64,000 nucleotides of DNA from Aristaeella hokkaidonensis. GTDB taxonomy: Bacteria; Bacillota; Clostridia; Christensenellales; Aristaeellaceae. The position numbers and the translations under genes are program-made. This document shows positions 10,584 through 18,970 of the stretch, one piece after another. The first letter of the stretch is position 1. Each line of letters opens with the position of its first letter. Below the pieces are notes generated by a model, which saw only the letters and a program-made list of their open reading frames with translations, ran no database searches and was not told where the DNA came from. The stretch is taken from positions 1,860,001 through 1,924,000 of the forward strand of contig NZ_CP068393.1 of NCBI RefSeq assembly GCF_018128945.1, given 5' to 3'.

Positions 10584-11435
10584 ATCCCCGATCTTATCGA
10601 GGATGTCATTCAGCCTCTCCAGCTCTTCCCGGCTGCTGTACTGCAGCACAATCCGTCCCTTGGAGATGCTGCCCGTCAGGGTGCTCTTCAGTCCGGTCCG
10701 GCGCAGGATCTTTTCCTGCAGTTCGTTCAGTTCCGCAGGCAGGCGCTTCGGTGCGGCTTTCTTCTTGGGCTTGGCGCCCAGGGCCTTCACCAGCTGCTCC
10801 ATCTGGCGCACGTTCAGGCCTTCGTCCACTGCTTTATGGGCAAGGCGCAGCTGTTCCGCGCTGCTGTTCACACCGGCAAGCACCCGGGCATGGCCAGCGG
10901 TCAGCAGCCCGTCCTTCACCATCTCGGTCACTTCGTCCGGCAGCTGCAGCAGGCGCAGCATGTTGGCCACCGCCGGACGGCTCTTGCCCAGGCGGAAGCT
11001 GACCTTCTCCTGCGTATAGCCGCACTGGTCCATCAGGGCACGGATGCCCTTCGCGGCTTCGATGGGGTTCAGGTCCTCGCGCTGCAGGTTCTCAATCAGC
11101 GCGATTTCACGCTGCCGGATCACGTCAATATCCTTGACGATGCAGGGCAGCGTCTCCAGTCCGGCTTCACGGCCCGCGCGGTAGCGGCGTTCACCGGCAA
11201 TGATCATATAGCGGCCGCCCCCTGCGGGAGCAACCAGCAGGGGCTGCAATACACCTTGCTCCCGGATGCTGTCCGCCAGCTGGCTGATGCTTTCCGGGCT
11301 GAAGGTGCGCCGGGGCTGATCCGGGTTCGGATCCAGTTCGCCCACGGGGATTTCCTGTATACTGGTTCCCCAGTCTTCGGCTCCCGCGAACAGGGAATCC
11401 AGTCCCCTTCCGAGGCCGTGCGTCTTCTTCGGCAT
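10581..11435 (-). CDS. parB: Chromosome partitioning protein ParB (Spo0J)
   Basis: 284 residues. The N-terminal ParB/Sulfiredoxin domain has the CTP-binding region with the GERRYRA motif, followed by a helix-turn-helix segment (about residues 135-190) and a C-terminal dimerisation part. ParB loads at parS sites as a CTP-dependent clamp. I found no exact parS (TGTTTCACGTGAAACA) in the window. Follows parA by about 20 bp. Confidence 0.93.
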   Translation of the reverse strand: MPKKTHGLGRGLDSLFAGAEDWGTSIQEIPVGELDPNPDQPRRTFSPESISQLADSIREQGVLQPLLVAPAGGGRYMIIAGERRYRAGREAGLETLPCIVKDIDVIRQREIALIENLQREDLNPIEAAKGIRALMDQCGYTQEKVSFRLGKSRPAVANMLRLLQLPDEVTEMVKDGLLTAGHARVLAGVNSSAEQLRLAHKAVDEGLNVRQMEQLVKALGAKPKKKAAPKRLPAELNELQEKILRRTGLKSTLTGSISKGRIVLQYSSREELERLNDILDKIGD

Positions 11436-11454
11436 AACTGCAGTCTCCTATTGC

Positions 11455-12225
11455 TTACTTCTTTTTCTTGTTGCGGGACAGTACTTCCTTGGCCAGGGAT
11501 TCATAGGCCAGGGCGCCGCTGCTCCGCGGGTCGTAAATGCAGATCGGTTCTCCATGGCTGGGTGCTTCACCCAGGCGGACGTTCCGCGGGATCGTGGTCG
11601 CGAACACCGCCTTCTTGAAGTGCTTCTTAACCTGGTCCACCACCTGCAGGCCCAGGTTTGTCCGGCCGTCCAGCATGGTCAGCAGGATGCCCTCGATCTC
11701 CAGCCTGGGGTTGAAGGTGTGCTTCACCCGGTTCACGGTGTTCATCAGACTGGTCACGCCCTCCAGCGCGTAATACTCGCACTGGATCGGCACCAGCACG
11801 CTGTCCGCTGCCGCCATGGCGTTCAGTGTCAGCAGGCTCAGGCTCGGTGGGCAGTCCACGAAAATGAAGTCATAATCATCCCGCACCACGCCCAGCAGCT
11901 TTTTCAGGAAAAACTCCCGGTCCTTTACGCTGACCAGTTCCACTTCGGCGCCCGCCAGGCGGATGTCCGATCCGATCAGCTTCAGCTTTTTGATATCCGT
12001 GTCCTGAATGCAGTTTTTCAGATCCGCGCGGCCCATCAGCGCGTCGTAAACCGAGCTGCGCTCGTTCACGCTCCTGCCGAAGCCGCTGGTTGTGTTTCCC
12101 TGGGGATCCAGGTCTACCATCAGGACCTTTTTGCCTGCCTGCGCAATGGCCGCGGACAGGTTCACGGCTGTGGTTGTTTTACCCACGCCGCCCTTCTGGT
12201 TCGCAATTGCGATAATCTTCGCCAT
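11455..12225 (-). CDS. parA: Chromosome partitioning ATPase ParA (Soj)
   Basis: 256 residues from MAKIIAIANQKGG; an upstream in-frame start at 12288 would overlap rpiB and add an unlikely basic tail. Deviant Walker A KGGVGKTT (about residues 10-17), switch I with MVDLDPQGN and Walker B FVDCPPSL are those of small ParA proteins. It lies 34 bp after rpiB, so the parAB pair may be read through from the rpiB promoter. Confidence 0.94.
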   Translation of the reverse strand: MAKIIAIANQKGGVGKTTTAVNLSAAIAQAGKKVLMVDLDPQGNTTSGFGRSVNERSSVYDALMGRADLKNCIQDTDIKKLKLIGSDIRLAGAEVELVSVKDREFFLKKLLGVVRDDYDFIFVDCPPSLSLLTLNAMAAADSVLVPIQCEYYALEGVTSLMNTVNRVKHTFNPRLEIEGILLTMLDGRTNLGLQVVDQVKKHFKKAVFATTIPRNVRLGEAPSHGEPICIYDPRSSGALAYESLAKEVLSRNKKKK

Positions 12226-12259
12226 ATTCTGCCTTTCATAACATGCTCCGGACAGCGGT

Positions 12260-12718
12260 TTACGCTTCCGGAGCTTCTCCGTTTTCAATCCTCGCGATCA
12301 TGTCGATGCGCCGCTGATGGCGGCCGCCCTCAAACTCGGCGGTCAGCCAGTGCTTCGCGATCATCTTCGCCAGCTCTGTGCCCACCACCCGGGCTCCCAT
12401 GGTCAGGATGTTGCTGTTGTTGTGCCGTTTGCTCAGTTCTGCGCTGTACACGTCGCTGCAGGTGCAGACGCGGATGCCCTTCACCTTGCCGGCGGCGATG
12501 CCGATGCCGATGCCGGTGCCGCAGATCAGGATACCCCGGTCGCATTCGCCGTCCGCAACGGCTTTTGCAGCCTTGTATCCGTATACCGGGTAGTCGTCAT
12601 CCCGGTTATTCGCATCATAATTGCCGTAGTCTTTCCAGGCGAGTCCCATCTCGTCCAGCATCTTCATCAGTTCCTGTTTCAGGGCCACTCCGGTATGGTC
12701 ACAAGCCAGTGCAATCAT
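12260..12718 (-). CDS. rpiB: Ribose-5-phosphate isomerase B (first copy)
   Basis: 152 residues of the RpiB/LacAB family: ACDHTG at the N-terminus, the active-site ICGTGIGIGIAA with its catalytic Cys, and the RHNNSN motif with the ring-opening His. Interconverts ribose 5-phosphate and ribulose 5-phosphate; LacAB-like activity on hexose phosphates cannot be excluded. A close paralogue lies at 18970-19440, differing at roughly 25 positions, and even the bases just before the start are shared. Upstream of parA on the same strand. Confidence 0.88.
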   Translation of the reverse strand: MIALACDHTGVALKQELMKMLDEMGLAWKDYGNYDANNRDDDYPVYGYKAAKAVADGECDRGILICGTGIGIGIAAGKVKGIRVCTCSDVYSAELSKRHNNSNILTMGARVVGTELAKMIAKHWLTAEFEGGRHQRRIDMIARIENGEAPEA

Positions 12719-12747
12719 GACGTATACGCTCCCGTTTCCTTATAATA

Positions 12748-12776
12748 TTCCTTCGCATAGGAATCTATGCTATAAT
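12748..12776 (+). promoter_or_regulatory. Promoter of the metal ABC transporter
   Basis: Extended -10 TGC-TATAAT (12768-12776) with a weak TTCCTT -35 (12748-12753) at 17 bp. An inverted repeat ATTCC...GGAAT (12747-12764) overlaps the spacer and might bind a metalloregulator; it does not match the Zur or MntR consensus closely. Confidence 0.5.
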
Positions 12777-12816
12777 ACATCATCATGCGCTGAATTTCAA
12801 GGAGGCGGGAAGATCA

Positions 12817-13566
12817 ATGCCCCTGCATCACTGCGAGCTTTGTCACATCGATCTGGACCGGATTACTGTCCGCCGCGGCGGCCAGACCCTGCTCCAGGAT
12901 GTGTCCATGCACATCCACTGCGGACAGCTCACCGTACTCATCGGCCAGAACGGTGCCGGTAAAACCACACTGATCCGCGCCCTGCTGGGAGAGCTTCCCC
13001 ACACAGGCCTGATTCGTCATGTGGACGGCCGCGGGCTGGATATTCCTCACCTGCGGACCGGCTATGTACCGCAGCATCTGCAGTTTGACCGGGAAATGCC
13101 CCTCACAGTCCGGGATTTCATGGCCGCCTCTCTTTCAAAGCGTCCGGTCTGGACCGGCGTCGGCAAAAAGACTCGTGCGCTGGTGGATGAAGCCCTTGCC
13201 GCCGTCAATGCCGGCGATCTGGCGGACCGGCCCCTGGGCCGCTGTTCCGGCGGTGAACTGCAGCGCGTTCTCCTGGCCCTGGCCATGAATCCCGCGCCGG
13301 ACCTGCTGGTGCTGGATGAACCGGTCAGCGGCATCGACCGCAACGGCCTGAAAATGTTCCTGGATACGCTTCTGGATCTGAAGCAGACCCATCACATGGC
13401 CATCCTGCTGGTCAGTCACGACCTGCGCTTTGTCCGGGAATACGCCGACCATGTGGTCCTGCTGGACAAATCAGTCCTTGCCCAGGGCTCCGCTGAGAGC
13501 GTTTTCTCCTCTCCGGAGTTTTCTGCCGTATTCGGCTACAGCGGTGAAGAAGAGGAGGCGGAATGA
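12817..13566 (+). CDS. Metal ABC transporter ATP-binding protein (ZnuC/MntB-like)
   Basis: 249 residues. Walker A GQNGAGKTT, signature CSGGELQRV and Walker B LLVLDEPVSGID are in place. It most resembles the ATPases of zinc/manganese importers. It is coupled by an ATGA overlap to a permease of the ABC-3 family, which supports metal import. No solute-binding lipoprotein is encoded next to the pair, so that subunit must be elsewhere. Confidence 0.85.
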   Translation: MPLHHCELCHIDLDRITVRRGGQTLLQDVSMHIHCGQLTVLIGQNGAGKTTLIRALLGELPHTGLIRHVDGRGLDIPHLRTGYVPQHLQFDREMPLTVRDFMAASLSKRPVWTGVGKKTRALVDEALAAVNAGDLADRPLGRCSGGELQRVLLALAMNPAPDLLVLDEPVSGIDRNGLKMFLDTLLDLKQTHHMAILLVSHDLRFVREYADHVVLLDKSVLAQGSAESVFSSPEFSAVFGYSGEEEEAE

Positions 13567-14405
13567 TGGATACGATCTACAGCATCCTCGGTGCAATCCT
13601 CCCGCTGGAGGCTTATCAGTACTCTTTCATGAAAAACGCCTTCCTGGCGATCCTGCTGCTGACCCCGCTCCTGGGCCTGCTGGGCACCATGGCGGTCAAT
13701 CACCAGATGGCTTTCTTCTCAGACGCGCTGGGCCATTCCGCCCTCACCGGTATCGGCCTGGGCATCATCCTCGGCTTGCGGAACGATCTGGTTGCCATGC
13801 TGGTTTTCGGGATCATCTGGGCCATCCTGATCTGCGTCATCAAGCAGTCCGGCTCCGCTTCCACCGATACCGTCATTTCCGTATTCTCCTCCACCTCCGT
13901 GGCTGCGGGTCTGCTGATCCTCGCCCGGGGCGGAAAGTTTGCGAAGTATTCTTCCCTGCTGATCGGCGATGTGCTTGCTGTCACCCCCTCCGACCTGCTC
14001 TGGCTGCTGCTGGCCCTCATCGGCACGCTGATCCTGTGGGCCCTGCTGTATAACTCTCTGCTGCTCACCAGCGTGGACAGTTTCCTGGCCCGCAGCCGCG
14101 GCATTAAAACCCGCCTGGTGGAATGCGCCTTCGTGGTCATGGTCGCGGTCGCGGTCATGCTTTCCATCCGCTGGGTCGGTGTCATGCTGATCAATGCCCT
14201 GCTGATCCTGCCGGCCGCCGCAGGCCGCAACCTCGCCCGGTCCTCCCGCCAGCATGCGGTCTGGTCCGTGGTCCTGGCCCTCTTCAGCGGCCTCCTCGGC
14301 CTGACCCTTTCCTATTATCTGGATACCAGTGCCGGCGCGTCCATCGTGCTGGTTTCCGCCCTGTGCTATGCCGTTTCCCTGGCTGTCAGGGGCATCCGGA
14401 AATAA
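13563..14405 (+). CDS. Metal ABC transporter permease (ZnuB/ABC-3 family)
   Basis: 280 residues, almost entirely hydrophobic with about eight or nine membrane helices. The NHQMAFFSDALGHSALTGIGLG region is the conserved ABC-3 permease motif, including the EAA-like loop that contacts the ATPase. It forms a transporter with the preceding ATPase (4-bp overlap) and is followed by a strong terminator. Metal specificity (Zn or Mn) cannot be decided. Confidence 0.88.
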   Translation: MMDTIYSILGAILPLEAYQYSFMKNAFLAILLLTPLLGLLGTMAVNHQMAFFSDALGHSALTGIGLGIILGLRNDLVAMLVFGIIWAILICVIKQSGSASTDTVISVFSSTSVAAGLLILARGGKFAKYSSLLIGDVLAVTPSDLLWLLLALIGTLILWALLYNSLLLTSVDSFLARSRGIKTRLVECAFVVMVAVAVMLSIRWVGVMLINALLILPAAAGRNLARSSRQHAVWSVVLALFSGLLGLTLSYYLDTSAGASIVLVSALCYAVSLAVRGIRK

Positions 14406-14427
14406 AGCACATAAACAATTGTCCTGT

Positions 14428-14456
14428 ACGGAGACCTGTCCGGTCTCCGTTTTTTG
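14428..14456 (+). terminator. Rho-independent terminator of the metal ABC operon
   Basis: Nine-bp perfect stem ACGGAGACC / GGTCTCCGT, 5-nt loop, followed by TTTTT, 22 bp past the permease stop. Confidence 0.9.
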
Positions 14457-14485
14457 TTGAAAAGAATCGCCAATCCGGCTACAAT
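14457..14485 (+). promoter_or_regulatory. Promoter of the HAD phosphatase gene
   Basis: TTGAAA (14457-14462), 17 bp, TACAAT (14480-14485). It starts directly after the upstream terminator's U-run and lies about 30 bp before the RBS of the HAD gene. Confidence 0.7.
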
Positions 14486-14517
14486 AGAGACTCATTCCTG
14501 ACCTTTGGAGGGTATTC

Positions 14518-15315
14518 ATGCTGCTGTTTTTCGATATCGACGGAACCCTGTTTGACGACAGCCGGAAGCTGCCGGCCTCCGTCCTGCCATCCCTGGAAAA
14601 AGCGCATGAGAACGGTCACCTCATCTTCATCAATACCGGCCGGACCCTTTGCAACCTGGATCACCGCCTGGACGGTTTCCCGGTGGACGGCTGGATCATG
14701 GGCTGCGGCACCCGGATTGTCTTCCGGGGTGAAACGCTGCAGAGCATGGAATATGACCCGGCCCGGACCCTCCGCCTCCGTCAGGTCTTCCTGGACCTGG
14801 AAATACCGGTTGTCTATGAATGCGATACCGCCATGTATTTTGACCCGCTCTCTCCTGCCCATCCCGCCATTCCCATTTTCCGGAACTATGCCCGGAAAAA
14901 CGGGATCGACCGGGACGTCACCGAAACAGATCCAGAATTCAGGGCGGTCAAAATGTTCTGCTTTTCCGACACCCGGGATCTGATCGACCGGCTGGAGGAA
15001 GCAACTGCCGCTGTCGGCCTGCCCTACACCGCCATCGACCGGGGCAAGGGAGGCTGGGAAGTGATCCCCGCCGCCTATTCCAAAGGAACCGGCATTGACG
15101 TCATCCGGCAGAAGCTGAACGTCGCTTTCGAAGACTGCTATGCCTTCGGTGACAGCCGGAATGATATGACCATGTTTGAGCATGTGGGCCACAGCATCGC
15201 CATGGGCAATGCCCCGGAGGATGTGAAGGCTGCCTGCTCCTGGACCACCGCCCGTCCGGAGGACGACGGCATTAAAAAAGCCATGATCCATTTCGGGATC
15301 ATAGCGGATGAATAA
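14518..15315 (+). CDS. HAD superfamily hydrolase, Cof type
   Basis: 265 residues. Motif I FDIDGTLFDD holds the nucleophile Asp and the acid/base Asp near the N-terminus. A C2B cap occupies the middle, and motif IV GDSRNDMTMF near the C-terminus is typical of Cof-like sugar-phosphate phosphatases. Physiological substrate unknown. Starts at ATG 14518 after TTGGAGGG. Single-gene unit with its own promoter, convergent with the HD gene. Confidence 0.87.
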   Translation: MLLFFDIDGTLFDDSRKLPASVLPSLEKAHENGHLIFINTGRTLCNLDHRLDGFPVDGWIMGCGTRIVFRGETLQSMEYDPARTLRLRQVFLDLEIPVVYECDTAMYFDPLSPAHPAIPIFRNYARKNGIDRDVTETDPEFRAVKMFCFSDTRDLIDRLEEATAAVGLPYTAIDRGKGGWEVIPAAYSKGTGIDVIRQKLNVAFEDCYAFGDSRNDMTMFEHVGHSIAMGNAPEDVKAACSWTTARPEDDGIKKAMIHFGIIADE

Positions 15316-15321
15316 TATGTT

Positions 15322-15786
15322 TTATTGGATTCCCAGCTCTTCCTTCAGCTTGCTGACCCGGGCCGCTTCATGCGGTGCAGGAGCAACCAGCGGCATAATC
15401 AGGAAGTGCTGCAGCGCGTCCGCGTCCTTCAGCACCTCGTCAAAGGGTGAATCAACCTCGTCTTTATCGCTGTGACGGTAAATCGCATGCGAAATCATAT
15501 CAATCTCTTCTTCTGAAAACAGATTCAGCTCCTGCAGGATCTTCCTTGCCGCAGCAGCACCCTGATGGGCATGATCCTTCCTGTTTCCTGTCTGGTAGGC
15601 ATAGATGTCGTGCAGCAGGCCGGCAATCGCGGCCAGCTCCACGTTCTGCTGCCGTTTCATTGCCAGCAGCGCACAGGTCTGCGATACGCTGTACAGATGC
15701 ACATAGCCGAATTTGATATCAATCTCTTTTGTTCGTGCCGCTACGATTTTGTCCACGCAGGCCTGGACCGCTCCGATTCTTTCCAT
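15322..15786 (-). CDS. HD-domain phosphohydrolase-like protein
   Basis: 154 residues. An early His (YVHLYSV) followed by AGLLHDIYAY, then the His of KDHAHQG and a later Asp (LKDADAL) give the metal ligands of the HD superfamily. Small HD proteins of this layout hydrolyse nucleotides or related phosphoesters, but the substrate is unknown. First of several minus-strand metabolic genes spaced by about 20-40 bp. Confidence 0.75.
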   Translation of the reverse strand: MERIGAVQACVDKIVAARTKEIDIKFGYVHLYSVSQTCALLAMKRQQNVELAAIAGLLHDIYAYQTGNRKDHAHQGAAAARKILQELNLFSEEEIDMISHAIYRHSDKDEVDSPFDEVLKDADALQHFLIMPLVAPAPHEAARVSKLKEELGIQ

Positions 15787-15806
15787 TTTTAATGATCATC
15801 CTCTGT

Positions 15807-16535
15807 TTATTCAGGTTTCACTGCCCTCGCCAGGAAATTGAGTTCTGTAATATCCTCGCCCTGGCACTCCAGATATCCGTTCAGCACAAAACCGCATCGG
15901 ATCATTCCGCCCAGGTATTCCTCCATGGTGTGGCCGTACTCGATCCACTCGGAATCATCGTACTCCCGGGTACAGCATGGCACCCGGTGAACCGTCTTGT
16001 AATAGCCGCCCTGCTCATTCTCCGCCCAGTCGCACATATAGTTAATGGGAGCCGGCGCCATGATCATCAGCTCCCCGCCTTTGGCCAGCACCCGGAAGCA
16101 TTCCCGGAACACCACGCTGACGTCCGGGATATACATCAGGGACGGCGGGTTGAAGATCATGTCAAAGGATGCATCCGCAAACCGGGACAGGTCACACATG
16201 TTACCTTTCACGATCTCAATGTCCAGTCTCTCCCGTTCCGCGATTGCCCGGTCCTTCTCCAGCATCCCGCCGGAGAGGTCAATCACCGTTACCTTTGCCC
16301 CGGCGCAGGCAAACAGCGGCGCCTGCAGCCCGCCGGCACCCGCCAGGCACAGCACCCGTTTCCCTTTGATATCACGCAGCCATTCTGCCGGCACTTCCCC
16401 GTTCCAGAAGCGCAAATGCAGTTCCCCTTTTCGGGCCGCTTCCAGCTCTTCCTTTGTGGCGGATGCCGTCCAGTCCGCGTTGCCCAGGACCAGGTTGTCT
16501 ATATTCTTTTCCACCTGTTCAAATACATTGTCCAC
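15807..16535 (-). CDS. Class I SAM-dependent methyltransferase
   Basis: 242 residues. SAM-binding motif I is VLCLAGAGGLQAPLF, with the acidic end of strand 2 in VTVIDLSGGML, motif II around FDMIFNPPSLMYI and motif III VLAKGGELMIMAP. The NPPSLMYI region resembles the N/D-PP-Y/H set of small-molecule methyltransferases of the UbiE/COQ5 type. Substrate unknown. Follows the MazG-like gene by 20 bp. Confidence 0.8.
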   Translation of the reverse strand: MDNVFEQVEKNIDNLVLGNADWTASATKEELEAARKGELHLRFWNGEVPAEWLRDIKGKRVLCLAGAGGLQAPLFACAGAKVTVIDLSGGMLEKDRAIAERERLDIEIVKGNMCDLSRFADASFDMIFNPPSLMYIPDVSVVFRECFRVLAKGGELMIMAPAPINYMCDWAENEQGGYYKTVHRVPCCTREYDDSEWIEYGHTMEEYLGGMIRCGFVLNGYLECQGEDITELNFLARAVKPE

Positions 16536-16555
16536 TGTTTTACCTCATGTTTGCT

Positions 16556-16882
16556 TTACCAGCGCTTCATGTTCTTCTCAAACTTTTCTGTATAGGCCGC
16601 TTTCAGCTCTTCCGGTGTGATGCCGTAGCAGAGCATCACGTCATTGTAATACATCAGCACGTCCGCCATCTCTTCCACAAGATCCTTCCGCAGTTCAGGA
16701 TCCTGCGCCGCTTTTGTGCCGCCGTTTTTCTTGACGATGTCGATGACTTCGCCGGTCTCCCCGATCATCCAGAGCAGCTTGTTCTTCCCGGTCTCCGGTC
16801 CGATCGGTTCCCATTTGCCTTTGTACTGTTCCTGCAGCTGCTTTTGCATCTCCTGCATTTCCTGGATACTGAAATCTTTCAT
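16556..16882 (-). CDS. MazG-like nucleotide pyrophosphohydrolase
   Basis: 108 residues from MKDFSIQEMQ. The ATG at 16882 has an AGAGGA site; an in-frame start at 16957 would add a proline/arginine-rich stretch and is rejected. The all-alpha NTP-PPase motifs are present: GETGEV (first EExxE-like set) and VEEMADVLMYYND, with the metal-binding Glu/Asp residues. Family members hydrolyse non-canonical or excess NTPs to NMP and pyrophosphate. Confidence 0.8.
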   Translation of the reverse strand: MKDFSIQEMQEMQKQLQEQYKGKWEPIGPETGKNKLLWMIGETGEVIDIVKKNGGTKAAQDPELRKDLVEEMADVLMYYNDVMLCYGITPEELKAAYTEKFEKNMKRW

Positions 16883-16922
16883 GAATCTGTTCCTCTTTTC
16901 CGGCTGCCGGGGCGGCACCGTC

Positions 16923-18002
16923 TCAGTTCTTCCGCCGGTCCTTCCCGGTGCTTTCATAATACTGTGCTTTCTCCGCGTACATCATGGCGTCTGATTCCCG
17001 GAGCAGCGCGTCTATATCCTTCGTTCCTTCGCTGATATAGCTGAAGCCGACAGCGCAGCTGTAGGGCGTTTCCGCCACATTGGCCCGGATGCGTTCAATC
17101 AGCTGGAGCACCTCGTCCCGCGTGCATTTCCTGCAGACGATAATGAACTCGTCGCCGCCCACCCGGTATCCGGCCTGCCTGCGTTTCAGCGCACGCATAA
17201 AACAAATCGCCAGGGTGATCAGCGCATCGTCACCGGCCGCGTGGCCGTCGGTATCATTGATGGTTTTCAGTCCGTTCATGTCCAGCGAGACCAGGGCGCT
17301 GATATCTTCCGGATTGTTGTATATATCCGCGTAATAGGCCGAACGGTTGAGCATGCCTGTCATCAGGTCCTTCCGGGTTACCTGGAGAACGGAAAACACA
17401 TAGTATGTGAAAAGGGCAATAGCGATGGTTGCGCAGAAAATCTGGGAGTAGGCACTGCCGAACACAAACGGCAGGAACAGTCCCAGTGCGAACGCAAAGC
17501 AGAGGAAGCCGATCGGGGAAAGTTCTATCAGTTTCTTATTGCTGCGGGTATACAGAATGTAGATCAGGAAGACGCAGTACGCCCCCGCCATGATGTAGGG
17601 CAGCAGTCCGAGCGGTCCGCGGCGGAATACATTGTCGCTGTCAATCCGGAAAACAATCCCGGTAAAGATGGAAATGAAATTGATAACTCCATGCAGGGCT
17701 GCGGGAATAAAAATATACCTGTGCAGTTCCTTGTTCATCGTATAAAGCACCTGCGCGATGATAATCGGCGTGGCACTGTACCGGAGGGCCATCAGCACAA
17801 CCCGCAGCTCCCGGTTCAACCCCCGGTCAGCCAGGTAAAACTCCACATACACGACAATGGAGAGAAGGAAGATTTCACCGATCAGCAGATACATTCGTTT
17901 GATGCTTCTGGGTGCCAGCGAAACCGTCATTTTCAGGGCAACCGCATACGCAAACAGAATAAGGATCAAAACCCAATTCTGCAATAAGTACTCTTTAAAC
18001 AT
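16923..18002 (-). CDS. Membrane diguanylate cyclase (GGDEF)
   Basis: 359 residues. The N-terminal ~200 residues form about seven membrane helices; the C-terminal GGDEF domain contains YRVGGDEFI and upstream LDMNGLKTINDTDGHAAGDD. The catalytic half-site is intact, so it should make c-di-GMP at the membrane. The usual inhibitory I-site RxxD five residues before GGDEF is not present (KRRQAG instead), so product inhibition is probably lost. No EAL or PilZ partner is visible nearby. Confidence 0.88.
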   Translation of the reverse strand: MFKEYLLQNWVLILILFAYAVALKMTVSLAPRSIKRMYLLIGEIFLLSIVVYVEFYLADRGLNRELRVVLMALRYSATPIIIAQVLYTMNKELHRYIFIPAALHGVINFISIFTGIVFRIDSDNVFRRGPLGLLPYIMAGAYCVFLIYILYTRSNKKLIELSPIGFLCFAFALGLFLPFVFGSAYSQIFCATIAIALFTYYVFSVLQVTRKDLMTGMLNRSAYYADIYNNPEDISALVSLDMNGLKTINDTDGHAAGDDALITLAICFMRALKRRQAGYRVGGDEFIIVCRKCTRDEVLQLIERIRANVAETPYSCAVGFSYISEGTKDIDALLRESDAMMYAEKAQYYESTGKDRRKN

Positions 18003-18043
18003 GCGGATGCCTCTTTCTGTTCTGTGTACAGTCGTGTCTGCTG

Positions 18044-18970
18044 TCAGATTTCTTCAATGATAGAGTTTCCCGCCTCGCCCGTCGTCCATTGCCACTTTTC
18101 ATAAAACCGCAGCCTGCCGTTTTCCTCCTGCGGTTCAGAGTCACAGGATCCGGCCTTCAGTTCCCCGGCTGTATTGATGTGCTGATAGGTAAAATGCAGG
18201 CATTGCTTCTCATCCATGGTTCCCACAAGGAACCCTTTCACGACGCTTCCGCCGGAATACTCCGCCCAGATCACGTTCCCTTTCTGGTGATAGCAGAAGA
18301 TCGTCTGATCGGAAACCTCTCCGGATTCAGAGTTCTCTACTGCGGTAAACAGCCGGCCGTCCACGGAGAACGGTTCCTCCCTGTCATCAAACAGGGTTCT
18401 GCCCTTCTCGTAGGCTTCTGCCAGGTTCTGTTCCCAGTTTTGCTCCCGCTGTGCCAGTTCCCTGGTCATCCCGTCAAAAACCACAAACTCCTGCTTCCGG
18501 ATCCGGTTGAAGAACCGGTCGCCGAACATCACTTTCTTCATGCTGTCCAGCAGGCCGAACTTTTCCAGCCGTTCCATCGTATTGCCCGCTGTGCACAGGA
18601 TCAGCGCCTTGTCCAGTGTCTTCATCCGTTTCTCGCCGTAGGCAAAGCCGTAAGACCACACCCGGTCAATCCAGCCCACCAGCTTCGCCGGGGCTTCCGT
18701 CCAGAACACCGGATAGATCAGTACAATCGCATCCGCCGCATTGATCTTATCCTGCTCTGCCAGTACATCCTCCGCCAGGTCGTTTGTGTTTCTGTAATTG
18801 GCGTCCCGGAGGTATTCCTTTTCAGACATATCCGTCCTGAAATCCATGGCATACAGGTCAGACAGGATATATTCATTTCCCCCATCCGTGATTCCTTTGA
18901 TAAACGCGTCCCGCACATGCCGGGTAAAGGAATCCTCCGACGGGTGGCAGTATACAATCAGTGCCTTCAT
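18044..18970 (-). CDS. Flavodoxin-like NAD(P)H oxidoreductase fused to a lipocalin-like C-terminal domain
   Basis: 308 residues. Residues 1-195 match the NQO1/KefF-type flavodoxin fold: MKALIVYCHPSEDSF, then the flavin-proximal VLIYPVFWTEAPAKLVGWIDRVWSYGFAY. Residues ~200-308 (from VDGRLFTAVENSESGEVSDQT to QWTTGEAGNSIIEEI) look like a small stand-alone protein often labelled n-acetylglutamate synthase-like, of unproven function. One continuous frame joins the two. The start overlaps the rpiB2 stop by one base (TAATG), so translation is coupled. Confidence 0.8.
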   Translation of the reverse strand: MKALIVYCHPSEDSFTRHVRDAFIKGITDGGNEYILSDLYAMDFRTDMSEKEYLRDANYRNTNDLAEDVLAEQDKINAADAIVLIYPVFWTEAPAKLVGWIDRVWSYGFAYGEKRMKTLDKALILCTAGNTMERLEKFGLLDSMKKVMFGDRFFNRIRKQEFVVFDGMTRELAQREQNWEQNLAEAYEKGRTLFDDREEPFSVDGRLFTAVENSESGEVSDQTIFCYHQKGNVIWAEYSGGSVVKGFLVGTMDEKQCLHFTYQHINTAGELKAGSCDSEPQEENGRLRFYEKWQWTTGEAGNSIIEEI

